Assembly: GCA_018292915.2 (NCBI GenBank)
Contig: JACVVK020000476.1
Coordinates: 375,001-439,000 of the forward strand
DNA from: Batillaria attramentaria
Lineage: Eukaryota; Mollusca; Gastropoda; Batillariidae
Reading direction: 5' to 3'
Length of the DNA: 64,000 nucleotides
The position numbers were made by a program, and so were the translations under genes. A model generated the notes under the pieces. It was not told where the DNA came from. It saw nothing but the letters and a program-made list of their open reading frames with translations, and ran no database searches. This document shows, piece by piece, positions 35,368-46,067 of this stretch (its first letter is position 1; the number at the start of each line of letters is the position of its first letter).

Positions 35368-36106
35368 AAAATTCGGTTCTGCCGACCTGTATTTCAGCAG
35401 AGCATGTATACACTGAGAGGGTCACTGAAATCCCCGGCGCGCGCAGCGTTGTGGGCGCAGCGAAGATTTGTGCGCGAGGACAGGCCGGGTGGGTGGGTGG
35501 GTGGGTGGGTGAGTGGGTGGTTTAACGTCCTTTTCCACCACATACGGGTGAAATCAAAGACGGGGCAACGATGAAAAAGCCAGCACAAATATTTGGCCTC
35601 AGCCGGGATACGAACTCACGATCGCGCCGTGTCCAACGCCCTACCATTCGCGGGCCACCCCGGCTGGCAGGCAGAGCTGCAAACAGTACACGGTCTTTGC
35701 ACAAACACAATGCCATTATTCGCGCGCGGACGCCGCGCTGCGTGCAGAAGACGTTTACTGATACTAGTCAAATGCACAACAGACACCGCAAGACATTTGC
35801 GAACTGAAATTTCGAGCAACGTGCCATAAATACCTTTGTGTTTGCCTGATTGCAAACTGTCAATGACTGACATGAAGTCTGCATAGTCAGTATACCGGGC
35901 ACCACGAGGCGGCTCACTGAGTCAGTCGAAGTGTAATTACGAGAACAAGAGCTTACCTTCCTATATCTTGCGGCTTTGGAAAACGCAATCCTGTTCCGGG
36001 ACCTTCGATAACTCCACGTCCCTGCGACGATGGCCAAGTCGGGCTAACTGAGACCGAGCCGAGCTAAGTGATACCTAAGAAGGAAAAAACAAAAATACTC
36101 GGTGTA
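35368..36106. other. Unit-specific spacer with one SINE, no gene seen
   Basis: Starts with type A upstream sequence (to about 35420), then sequence found nowhere else in the window, including the SINE at 35488. No supported coding region. Confidence 0.5.
35488..35669 (-). mobile_element. tRNA-derived SINE, complete copy
   Basis: Read on the minus strand: a tRNA-like head with an A-box-like AATGGTAGGGCGTTGGAC and a B-box-like GAGTTCGTATCCCG. This is followed by a body GTGCTGGCTTTTTCATCG...GGACGTTAAACCACC and a (CCCA)n tail seen on the plus strand as GGGT repeats. It is not a tRNA gene because the acceptor ends do not pair. It is one of two full-length copies in the window. Confidence 0.65.
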
Positions 36107-36286
36107 CATTTTCAGCCTGTTTCGAGATCAGTTATTGCCTGCATGAGCTGTCCCCCGTGCATACACAGACCTGCATCATGCATGCATTTTTCGTGGCAGC
36201 TTTGTGCTCTGCCACGAAAAATGCGTGCTTGTTGCGGCAAGGGAGACAATTCATGTAGGCAATAATCTCTAAACAGGCTGAAAATG
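36107..36286. mobile_element. Palindromic foldback element flanked by TA (mariner-type MITE candidate)
   Basis: Ends CATTTTCAGCCTGTTT and AAACAGGCTGAAAATG are perfect inverted repeats directly flanked by TA on both sides. The complementarity continues inward with mismatches (to about 36150 and 36242). The centre is a separate perfect hairpin with 16-base arms at 36184-36199 and 36209-36224 and a 9-base loop. TA duplication plus terminal inverted repeats fits a Tc1/mariner-derived MITE; no transposase is present. Confidence 0.65.
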
Positions 36287-36300
36287 TACTGTGCTGGTGA

Positions 36301-37248
36301 ATGCGACAGTTTTCACCGCTTCTGCACACACTGTCAAATAACACGGGGACCTCAAAGTTTTCCCTATTACAAACTGTCCGTAGACAAGACCTGCCTATTG
36401 GTGTTCTGCTTGATCTTTTCGATAAAATGGTTGCACCTGTCCTGCTGTACGGATCCGAGATATGGGGATATGAAAACTTAGTTTTGATTGAAAAACTACA
36501 GCTGAAATTCCTCAGATATACTTTCCGGTTGCAGCGAAACACAATGTCATCAGTCATTTATGGTGAAACTGGAAAATTCCCCTTAGAAATAGCAATCAAA
36601 GTTAGAATGATTAGATTCTGGGCAAGCTTAGTCAGTTCAACGGCTGACAAATTCTCAACAAAAATGTATAGAGTATTGTCCCAACTCCATAAGGAATCGC
36701 TTTTAAGCTCCCAGTGGCTGAGTAAAATAAAAGACATTCTTATTGAAAGCGGCTATGACTGTGTCTGGGAAACCCAAACCTCTACTAGTATAGACTCGCT
36801 CTGCCGCAACGTTAGAACCAGTTTACAAGAAAACTTTATTAGAGACTGGAGACAAACCTTGGAAAATAGTAGTAAGTGTCTGTTCTACAGGAATTACAAG
36901 TTACAGTTCGGGACCGAGAAGTACATTTCAGTACTACCAGACATTTATGCTATTTCTCTGATGAAATTCCGGTGCAGCAATCATAAATTAGCTATTGAAC
37001 TTGGTAGACGAAATGGCACACCCAAAGAGAACAGACTCTGCGCTAGATGCGATATGTCAGTAATTGATGACGAACTGCATTTTATCATGGAATGCCCAAA
37101 ATTCCAAGCTGAAAGGCAACATGTTATACCATCAACATTTCGCAGACCAATTTCATCTTTTAATTTCTGCAGGTACATGTCACTAGAACTACCAAAGAAA
37201 ACATTGCTAAGTCTGGCAAAATTCATTAGAAATAGTAAAATCGTCTAG
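36301..37248 (+). pseudogene. C-terminal part of a non-LTR retrotransposon reverse transcriptase (5' truncated)
   Basis: Open frame of 315 codons, the only clear protein-coding remnant that is not P450. From about codon 20 it reads like the end of a LINE reverse transcriptase ORF: LPIGVLLDLFDKMVAPVLLYGSEIWG (thumb-side block after the catalytic core), then VIYGETGKFPLEIAIKVRMIRFW, then KFRCSNHKLAIELGR and a zinc-knuckle-like CX2CX9HX4C motif (CARC...HFIMEC). The endonuclease and the YxDD catalytic core are absent, so the copy cannot move itself. The first ~15 codons are probably not LINE, and the ATG is arbitrary. The clade cannot be fixed from this part. Confidence 0.8.
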
Positions 37249-37593
37249 TATGTCATGTAGGTATGTTTGTAACTATGTTGACATGTTTCACCTCACACAC
37301 TTGCACTATTGTTTTTTTTTTGATGTTTTTATAGAAATAGTAAAATCATCTAGTATGTCATGTAGATACGTTTGTAACTATGTTGACATGTTTCACCTTA
37401 CACACGTGCACTATTGTTTTTGTTTGTTCTTTTGTAACATATGCGATGTGCAGTTTGGACTGTTGTGATTTCTTCCGTCCTACATGTGCTTTTGTAATTC
37501 TGTACGTATGAGAATCATGTATGATGCATTACTTGACATTCCTCCATACCCCAAATGGGGAGAAAGGAATAAAATCTTTGAATCTTTGAATCT
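36340..37593 (+). mobile_element. LINE, 5'-truncated copy with 3' UTR and TTTGAATC tail
   Basis: Holds the reverse-transcriptase remnant, a 3' UTR of about 345 bases, an AATAAAA signal at about 37568 and a terminal repeat of CTTTGAAT units ending at 37593. That kind of short repeat tail is typical of invertebrate non-LTR elements. A ~106-base tandem duplication (37227-37332 and 37333-37435) repeats the ORF end, including the TAG stop, and the first part of the UTR. A small CCCCAAATGGGG palindrome lies just before the tail. Confidence 0.75.
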
Positions 37594-37612
37594 AATATAA
37601 ACACGATGTTTT

Positions 37613-38060
37613 GGCTACGCGATACAGATGCAAATCTGGAGGAAAACGCTATATATTCCTCTTACACATAACGCTGCAGATGACACCCTAGAAATGCTTT
37701 AAAATTCACCAAAAAATTCACAAAAATCAGGCAGCCATAGACTCATGCGTAGAGGAAATTTAAACAAATTCCAATATTCCGTTTTTTTGGCAATGTTGGC
37801 AGCGACCACATGCCCCCTCATTCCACTGTCGTCTGCTGGCTCCTGTGCCAGCCGCGCATGAATACAAATAGTCCACAAGCCAGCCTCATTTTTCCCTAAT
37901 TTTACTATTACCTGGCATGAAACTTGTTTACAAAGCCAACAAAAAGCACCAGATTGCCATATTTTACTATGCACACAAATTTTAAAAGGGGCAAAGATTT
38001 TATACTATATTTAGCCGACTGGTTACTACATGCCCCGGAAGCTAATACTATCACGTAGCC
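37613..38060 (-). mobile_element. MITE-like element, right copy in opposite orientation
   Basis: 448 bases, the reverse complement of the element at 34914 along its whole length with modest divergence. Ends are GGCTACGCGA and TCACGTAGCC, flanked on both sides by TTT, a possible 3-base target duplication. It lies 19 bases after the LINE tail. Together the two copies form inverted arms around the 2.2 kb between them. Confidence 0.7.
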
Positions 38061-38214
38061 TTTGCCCAGCGAAACTGACTTTCTGAACGTGTTTCTTCAG
38101 ACTTGCATTATGCGTTATCATGTCGGCCACCGGGTGGCCGACACAGACTCAGTCCTTGATTCATCCTACTGACAACTATGCCGGAAAAGTTGTTGTACAG
38201 ACCGGCGAACTCAT

Positions 38215-38410
38215 GGGTGGATGGGTGGGTGTTTAGGAGTTTAGCGTCCTTTTCCACCACGTATGGGTGATATCACAGGTAAAAGGCCAGCACAAACATC
38301 AACTGGCTCCGGTCCAGCTCAGTGGGACCCGCCGACTGAGCACATGACCCCGGCCAGCATTCACTGACAGCTGAACTGCATGAGTCCAACGCTCTACCAT
38401 TCCGCTAGAC
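38215..38410 (-). mobile_element. tRNA-derived SINE, complete copy
   Basis: Same family as 35488: (CCCA)n-type tail at the left, GGACGCTAAACTCC body, then a head with GCGGAATGGTAGAGCGTTGG at the right. Only the A-box end of this copy survives at the matching place in the other type A units (8560-8613, 22648-22711, 52486-52538), which shows that those units lost sequence here. Confidence 0.65.
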
Positions 38411-39333
38411 TAATTGGTACACAGTGTACAGAAAGTCAGTTGGCATACGGAGGTAGATGTTTCACCGACAGATACACAGTATGTAGCTATACAGACTGAC
38501 ATACAGTAAACTGACATACAAACCTTACAGTTTCGGAGAACGGATTCGTCAGTTTGTGCAGCCGCTCAGTAAGGAGGTTAGCGCCGCCCTTCACCACTGC
38601 TGCTTCTGCTGCTCATTGCTCGCGGATCAGTGGCTCGTGCATTCGCCGGTGTAACAGCAGTGTACTCCACCAGCGGAAATCACCCCCGACCAAATCAAGC
38701 AACCGACTCGGCAACAAACCAAGCAGCTAAACAACTACAACACCACCACCACCATCACCACTAACCAGCTCCAAACCAGAACTTGAAGTGCGGGTACTAT
38801 CCCCCAACCCCTAAAAAAAAAAAAACAAAAAAAAAAACAAAAGAAAAGAAAAGGCTCTTTTCACTCCCACTGTGTCCCAGTCACTCTGCAACGGCTGAAG
38901 CGCACTGGCGCGCTGCCATTTCTGTATACATGCCGGTGTTACTGTCAAGCAGACACACGTTCTTTATTGTAATGAGACTATTCGGCAAGCGTGTAATAGT
39001 GTAATAGTGTCAGGGGTACACACGTAACTCTTTTTTTGTTTGTTTTTGTTTTGGAACCTCAGTTGTAGGCCCTCTACAAGCCATAGAAGGGTATATTTTT
39101 AAGGTAAAAGAGGTCAAGGTCAAATTGGATGCTTGTGATGTTCTTTTTGGCTATCGAGGACATGAGATCAAGGCCACTGTAAATAAGATTAACCATATCA
39201 TTTTGATTGGGAAATGTGTGTGAGCAACTTTAAAAAACGAAATGCTCCATACCCCCTAGAAATAATTTTCAATCAACAAATTCAGTTAAGAAAACTTTAA
39301 ATCTGGTAGTTTTCCCCCTTGCTTTTGTTGCTT

Positions 39334-39352
39334 TTGTGTGTGTGTGTGTGTT

Positions 39353-39412
<60 letters not shown>

Positions 39413-39424
39413 GGGGGGGGGGGA
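39334..39424. repeat. (TG)n microsatellite followed by poly-G
   Basis: Found only in this unit. The matching places in the other units (9549-9575, 23692-23704, 53527-53540) have a poly-T run instead, followed by the same GGGAGGGGTTTGTTG. Confidence 0.95.
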
Positions 39425-40023
39425 GGGGTTTGTTGTTTTTTGTTCTTTTGTCACATGTCCATCATCAGTAGACAAATTGTAGTGTTGTATTCAGAACCAG
39501 TGAAGACGGTACGCTCAGCCAATTAAAAACAAAAAAAATGAAAATAAATAATAAAACACAGAATCAAGAAACATTATTTTATGGACACCGCTACACAAAG
39601 CAACACGATAGCCCGGGCGTAACGCAGTTAACATTCAAAATGAACTCCAGGGCACAGATGGCTCGGGTCACTGTATACGTACGCATAATGCGCCCCAGGT
39701 CAATGCCGCTTAATCCAGCTCTAAGCTGGGACGTTCAATCAGTGGTTCGCGTGTTTTATACCGGCTAACAACACTAACTAGACAGGCACAGTTTTTCGTT
39801 CTTTTATTGAGCAGGAGGATGCATACATTAATTTTGTACAATTTACTGCGACTACTTTCGACCATACACACGTTTCAGCAGCACTGTACAGCTGCCGTAT
39901 GATGATAGTAAAAATGCAGCTTTACATTTGTCAAGTGTGAGTGTTTAGCTCGTAACGTATTATTACATGTACATGTTTTTCAGTGACATTCACTCATTCC
40001 TGAAGTGCACAGGAAATGTATGT

Positions 40024-41517
40024 TCAAAGTCGCGGCACAGCTCGGACATGTGAAAGGCTTCGGGGAGCAAATAACCCCCAGGATTCCTTCCAAAGATGGC
40101 ATCTGACCGTCTTCCGGTGGTAGGAAGCGAAATTGCTGTATCATGGCGTCCAGATAGAGGAAGAGCTCCATGCGAGCCAAAGATTCGCCCAGGACACACG
40201 CGGCGGACCTGATAGAGAACGGGATAAACTCCTCATACCGGATCAGTTTACCGTCCGGACCGATGAACCTCTCAGGTCGGAATGTGTCAGGATCGCCCCA
40301 ACCTCAGGGTCGTACAGAACGGAGTCCAGGTTTGGAATCACCATGGTTCCCTTCGGAATGGTCCACCAGATATTCTGACGTCACAAGGTGTTGCGTGAGG
40401 GATGTTCAATGGGGCGATATTGGCAATGCGGAGAATTTCCGTCGTCGTGGCTTCGAGGTACGTCATTTCCGGTCTGTCTTGCATGGTCGGGCTTCTGTCA
40501 ACGCCGATAACATCCACGATCTCCTGGTGACATTTCTCCTGGACGTCGGGGTGATAAAGAAAGTAGACGACGGCCCCAACGCAGTGTGGTTGCTGTTGTC
40601 TCGGATCCTGCAACAAACAATGAAAGATAACAACGGTAGACCTTCCTCCGTGATGTAGGAGACTTTCTGATCGGCCTCGTCCTGCCGAACTCGTCTCAAG
40701 TAGGCCGTGATGAAGTCGTCCGGAGGATTGGGTCCGCCGTCCAAGCTCCTGGATATGCCGAGTGACGATGGGCTGGATAAAGGTGTCCAACAAACGCGGT
40801 AATCACAGATTGTTTTGCGAGCCTTGAACGGATCCCCAGGAATATGCCGCACAAATGGGAAGAGGGCTCCAACAGAACTGTCCTGGTTAGCAAGGACGGT
40901 GTCAATCGCCTTCATAAATCCTTAAATTCCTGATCATCGTAATCGAATCGCTTGCCGAAGAGAATGGAACAGATGTTGTTGGACACACTGATCTGTGTCA
41001 AGCGAGTCACGTCAAAGGGCTTTCCGTTCTTGCTGGCGATTGTCCGGATGTACTCGGTGATCCTCCTCCTGAATCTTCTGCGCCAGGAGGTTCGTCCCCA
41101 TTCCAAAGTCTCGTAGAATCTCAAGGCAAGCTTTTCGTACTGTCTTCCATTCTGCTCCAGATGCGAGCACAATTCCTTTCTTTTCGGATACAAGATCATT
41201 CAACGGAAAAAAGGGTCTGTCGGAAAAGGCGTGTGCTTGCTTGACAAGCGCTTCCTTGATGACCTTGTGACCGTTCAAGACGACCGTCAGCTGCCGGCCC
41301 ATGTACAGGCTGAAGATGTCCCCGTACTGACGCCGCCATTTTCGGAAGGTCTCCCGGGGATCTTTTCCCCATCAGATGCAAGTGACCCGAGCAGTGGCAG
41401 AGCGAAACCAGGGCCCGGGGGAAGGTGGGAAGATCGCCGGGGATAGAGCCACAACAGCAGCGATAGCAACAGCACCACCCCGGTCAACAGTAGGGCGGTC
41501 GAGTCGAAGACAGTCAT
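40024..41517 (-). pseudogene. Cytochrome P450, CYP2-like, type B1 with about 15 one-base indels
   Basis: Type B copy matching 10205-11695 closely, but broken by about nine one-base insertions and six one-base deletions spread over the whole length. My tally gives a net +3, which agrees with a span of 1494 against 1491. Examples are an extra A at about 40047, extra bases around 40193-40212, a lost T near 40366, an extra C near 40576, a lost A near 40794 and an extra T near 41366. Substitutions against the intact copy are few. Genuine pseudogene decay normally gives more substitutions than indels, so this pattern points to unpolished sequence. No long stretch stays in one frame. Confidence 0.85.
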
Positions 41518-42449
41518 GTCGTGGTCAGTGAGTGACTGTGGAACGTACAGGTACTACCCAGCTAGGGAATCTGAAATGTTTAAACGAAACGAAGACATCA
41601 GTTAGAGCTTAATGAATTGCGTGCGAGGTAAATCAGTCTGCAAACGTTTAGTTAGTAAAGTTGGAAATTCCTAACCCAAAAGAGGCGAGGAGACTTACAA
41701 GGTATATCACTACACTCACTTCCATCACCGTTTCCCGTTCAAGTCAAGGTTATAATTACATAGGTCTGTACTGAGGCCGCAGTCCAACGTAACGCATGCA
41801 GTCTGAGGGATTATAGTGGTGGCTACAGTATAATGTTTCAAGCTATTCAGTCATGGGTACACACATACACGCACACCACAGGATGGTAACACAGTACAAC
41901 CAGGACAAGTTATCCAACCACTCTATGTCCGCAAAATGCAAAACCCGCAACGCCTGGCTGCGTGCTGGAATTCTTCTTTTTGAAGGGGCTAATGCTACCA
42001 TTGGTATGCTCATGCCGAGTTGTTTTCGTGGTATCTACCATCATCACACCACTAAGAAACCTACACGCTGACGGCGCCTGTAATGCTGGCACTGACTCAG
42101 TAGGAGCGTACTTGATCATGACGCGGCGACCACACTGATCACTCCAGTATTGTGACAACAGTCGTAAGAATTTGAATGTTCGACCGCTCGCGCGGTGTAA
42201 ACAGCATTGTGTCGCCTAAAGAGCTGTACTTATCATCAAGATAGAGAGTACTGCGGGCGTACAGGCGCACTCACGAGCGAAACTGTCCCCCAAACATAAT
42301 TTGGCGTAGCAAAGATGAAATTAGCCCGTCTAAGTTAAAAAAACAAACAAACAAACAAGAGCAACAAAACAACAGCAGCAGCAACAACTGATAACACCAC
42401 CACCACCACCACTATCAACAACAACAACAGCAGCAGCAGCAGCAACATT

Positions 42450-42533
<84 letters not shown>

Positions 42534-43649
42534 TGCTGACCCGACACTATGATCTGTCAGACCCTACATTTCGCTGACTGTGCCTTGTCGTGCTGTGTTC
42601 GTCTTATGAAAGGGGCACAGCGAATCTTTTTGACGTGTTTCTGAACGATTTCAAAGTAAATAACAATAATAATAGAGCCAGTCCTTGATTCATCCTACTG
42701 ACAGTATGTTTGTGTACAGACAAGCAGTATAAGCTAACCTACAGACCTAGTTAGTATACTGACCTTACACATCCGAGAGGCACCGGGATTTGTCAGGCTT
42801 CGTAGCCGGGAACACTGACACACTTAACACACACGGGTAAACAGGTCAGCGTTTTTTTTTTTTGTGTTTTTTTATAGCTCTACTACAGTTACGCTGTGCT
42901 AGTTGGACTGCGTAGCACGCAGACAGCCTTTATCGCTGGTAAGGCACAAACCGCTGTGTTTGCGTGTTGTGCAGAACTTGCGTTATTCTAAATCATGCAG
43001 ACACACTTTTTATTGTCATGAGATTCGTCGAGCGTGAAGTACACTACTCAAATAAATGCAAGGACCACCTTCAACTGTTGATGTTTGGAAATGGAAGGTC
43101 ATATTTCGTCAGCGCTCCGGGATGCCCCCCCCCCCCCCTCCCCCACCCGGACAACATCTTCGAGTTCTTGAAGGAGTCCAACTTGTTTTATAAAATATAG
43201 TCTCTTAAAATTATGGACTTTCCTTGACTGACTTGTTTAGTTTCATAGACTTTGATGTGCAAAAACATGTTTATATCATTTAAACCAGACATATTTTCAA
43301 CATATAGACTGGTGAAAAAAAAAAGTCAAGGACCACCTTGAATTCTACATGCTGTTTTTAAATGGTCATATTCCTAAACATTGTTAATACAGATGAAACC
43401 AAACTCCGCAGCTGTGTTAACAACAAATCAGATGATGCTGTGAAAGCAAAAAATCTTGCACATCCACTTCCGGTACATCAGGCCGGATGCTTAATTATTC
43501 AGCAAAGTGCCAAAAATTCAATCACACTTAACTTATCTGCAAATGCGCAAAAGCATGTTTTTAACATAATGATGGCATGGGTGTGGAAGAATGAATGTTT
43601 GGCTTTGACTTCTGCTCATTTGTTTCCCTTTGCAAGCTGGTGTGGTTTC
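41518..43649. other. Type B1 upstream and 3' side of the C1 fragment, no gene seen
   Basis: Equivalent to 11696-13822. Confidence 0.5.
42337..42530. repeat. Compound microsatellite, type B1 upstream
   Basis: Counterpart of 12509 with nearly the same internal order. Confidence 0.95.
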
Positions 43650-44249
43650 TTAATATGGCATGGCAACATCGTCGTAGTCGAATCGCTTACCGTAGAGAAT
43701 GGAACAGATGTTGTTGGACACACTGATCTGTGTCAAGTGAGTCATGTCGAAGGGCTGGCCGTTCTTGCTGGCGATTGTCCGAATGTACTCGGTGATCTCC
43801 TCCTGAATCTTCTGCGCCAGGAAATTCGTCCCCACTCCAAATTCTCGTAGGATCTCAAGGCAAGCCCTCCGTACTGTCTTCCATTCCTCCCCAGATGCGT
43901 TCGCGATACCTTTCTGGTCCGTCACGAGGAAAGCGAATCCGAAGTCGGGTCTGTCGGAAAAGACGTCTGCTTGCTTGACAAGCGCTTCCTTGATGACCTT
44001 GTGACCGTTCAAGACGACCGTCAGCTGCCGGCCCATGTACAGGCTGAAGATGTCCCCGTACTGACGCCGCCATTTTCGGAACGTCGCAAGGGGGTCTTTC
44101 CCCATCAGGTGCAAGTGACCGAGTAGTGGCAGAGCGAAACCAGGTCCCGGGGGAAGGTGGGAAGATCGCCGGGGGTAGAGCCACAACAGCAGCGATAGCA
44201 ACAGCAACATCCCGGTCAACAGTAGGGCGGTCGAGTCAAAGACAGTCAT
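43650..44249 (-). pseudogene. N-terminal P450 fragment, type C1 (199 codons)
   Basis: Partner of the fragment at 13823, 29,827 bases further on. It has the same TGMLLLL anchor and the same VAMPY end. Only a few base changes separate the two (for example the F-H-M/F-D-M difference near residue 168). It lacks residues 195-496 of a P450, including the haem ligand. Confidence 0.85.
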
Positions 44250-44797
44250 GTCGTGGGCAGTGAGTCAGCTGGCTGTAGAACGTACAGATGCTCCCTGCTA
44301 GGGAATGTGAAATGTTTCAACACAAACTTCAGTTATTGAAAAATCAAATGCGACGTAGCACCAATATAACAAATACGGTGCTAGTTGTATAAGCATGACG
44401 TTTCCTTAACTGCATGTTGTATACTAATCATGAGAGATTTAACATGACTCAGAAGATGAATACTGACTTTCTCAAAAGAAATAGATAAATATAAGTATAC
44501 GAAAGGTGTCCGGTCAAATTCGTTTTATAAAAAAGATACCGTCGAAAATTGTTCAGTTGCTGACTGCAACATGCACATGCACTAACCGCTGTCTACTGGA
44601 ACTGTCTACTGCAAATACACATTGCTTAAGTTAACTGCTGGCTCTAACGTATACAGCTTTTGAATGCTGGGTACACACATACCGCAGAGACGTAACTGAA
44701 TACACGAGAAGAGTATTGTGGACGTCCCTGCACAAGTCATACAAAGATGGAGATGACAGGTGTCCACGGGTGCCTCATGGGGTGTATATGGACTACG

Positions 44798-44882
44798 GTG
44801 GGTGGGTGTTTGGGGGTTTAACGTCTTTTTCCACCACATAGGGTGATATCAAAGACGGGGAAACGATGGAAAAAGCCAGCAC
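44798..44882 (-). mobile_element. SINE body/tail fragment
   Basis: Copy of the fragment at 2129, upstream of the P450 fragment at 43650. Confidence 0.55.
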
Positions 44883-45109
44883 AAATGTATATGGACTGGG
44901 AATGTGGGGGTACAGATAGGTTTTCAATATGGGTTTCACATATAAAAGTGAAAATGGGATTCGCATGGGTCAGTTCTACATTGTGGGATTCATCTGGGAT
45001 TGAAGTGGAAGCCCACATTAACACCATTTCCTCCCTACATAGATCCCATAATTATGCCGTTTTCGGATCCTTTGAGGCGTCTACTGTGTTTGTACTTTCG
45101 GTTCCTCCG

Positions 45110-45110
<1 letters not shown>

Positions 45111-45168
<58 letters not shown>

Positions 45169-45190
45169 CTCTCTCTCTCTCTCTCTCTCT
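45111..45190. repeat. (CA)n(CT)n compound microsatellite
   Basis: Counterpart of 15283. Confidence 0.95.
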
Positions 45191-45462
45191 GACCGTTGCC
45201 AGTCGTGGAAACGGCAAGTGCGTGGCATGGCCTGTAGCGCTGTAGTGGAATCTGGGCTGTACCGACCTGTATTTTTCAGTTTCAGGGCGCCGCCTCCTGA
45301 ATGCGTGTCCCTCGCCCATACTGTGCTCATGTGAACGCGATGTTTGCCCACGGAAACTTTCTGAACGTGAAGCAAAACTTCAGACTTGCATCATGCGTGA
45401 TGCAGGCCACCGGATAGAAGTCCTTGATTCATCCTACTGAAAATAGATTTTTGTACAGACCT

Positions 45463-45570
45463 GAAAAGGCCAGCACAAATTAATATTAAAGCCGTGATTC
45501 GCCGACTGAACTCACGACCCAAGCATTCCGGCATTTCACCGAAACTCCAACGCTCTACCATTCCGCTAGA
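45463..45570 (-). mobile_element. SINE tRNA-like head fragment
   Basis: Counterpart of 15637 in the second 29.8 kb block. Confidence 0.55.
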
Positions 45571-46067
45571 CCTAAGTGGTTTACAAACTACAGAACGTCA
45601 GTTGGCATACGGAGGTAGATCCATGGTAGACAAATACACAGTATGTATATGACATACAGTAAGCTGATGTACAAACCTTGCAGTTTCGGACAACGGATTC
45701 GTCAGTTTGTGCAGCCGCTCAGCAGAAGACACACTCGTAGCATCCAGGGTAAAGGGGTCAGCGTCTGTTGACACAGCTCAGTGCTCGCGGACAAGTGGCT
45801 CGTGCATTCGCCGGTGTAACAGCAATGTACTCCACCTACAAAAAATCACTTCCCGACCAAATCAAGCAACCAAATCGGAAATAAACCAGCCAGCAAAAAC
45901 AACTACAACACCACCACCGTGACCATAAGTTTACAACAACCACCCCGAAACTAAGAACTTGAAGAACGAGTATTGTCCCCCCCCCCCCCCAACGAAAAAG
46001 AAGAAAAAAAAATCGTGTGCTACTGTCAAGCAGACACACGTTCTTTATTGACTTGAGATTCGGCGAG

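Larger units (their letters stand above)
38061..40023. other. A2-B1 interval, no gene seen
   Basis: From 38358 it matches 8560-10204, apart from (TG)n in place of poly-T at 39334. Confidence 0.5.
44250..46067. other. Type C1 upstream region, no gene seen
   Basis: Equivalent to 14423-16238, almost base for base. Confidence 0.5.

Noticed and set aside
36068..36106. KTKILGVHF-like reading just before the palindrome as more LINE reverse transcriptase
   Set aside because: Too short to support, and the sequence to its left shows no reverse-transcriptase similarity.
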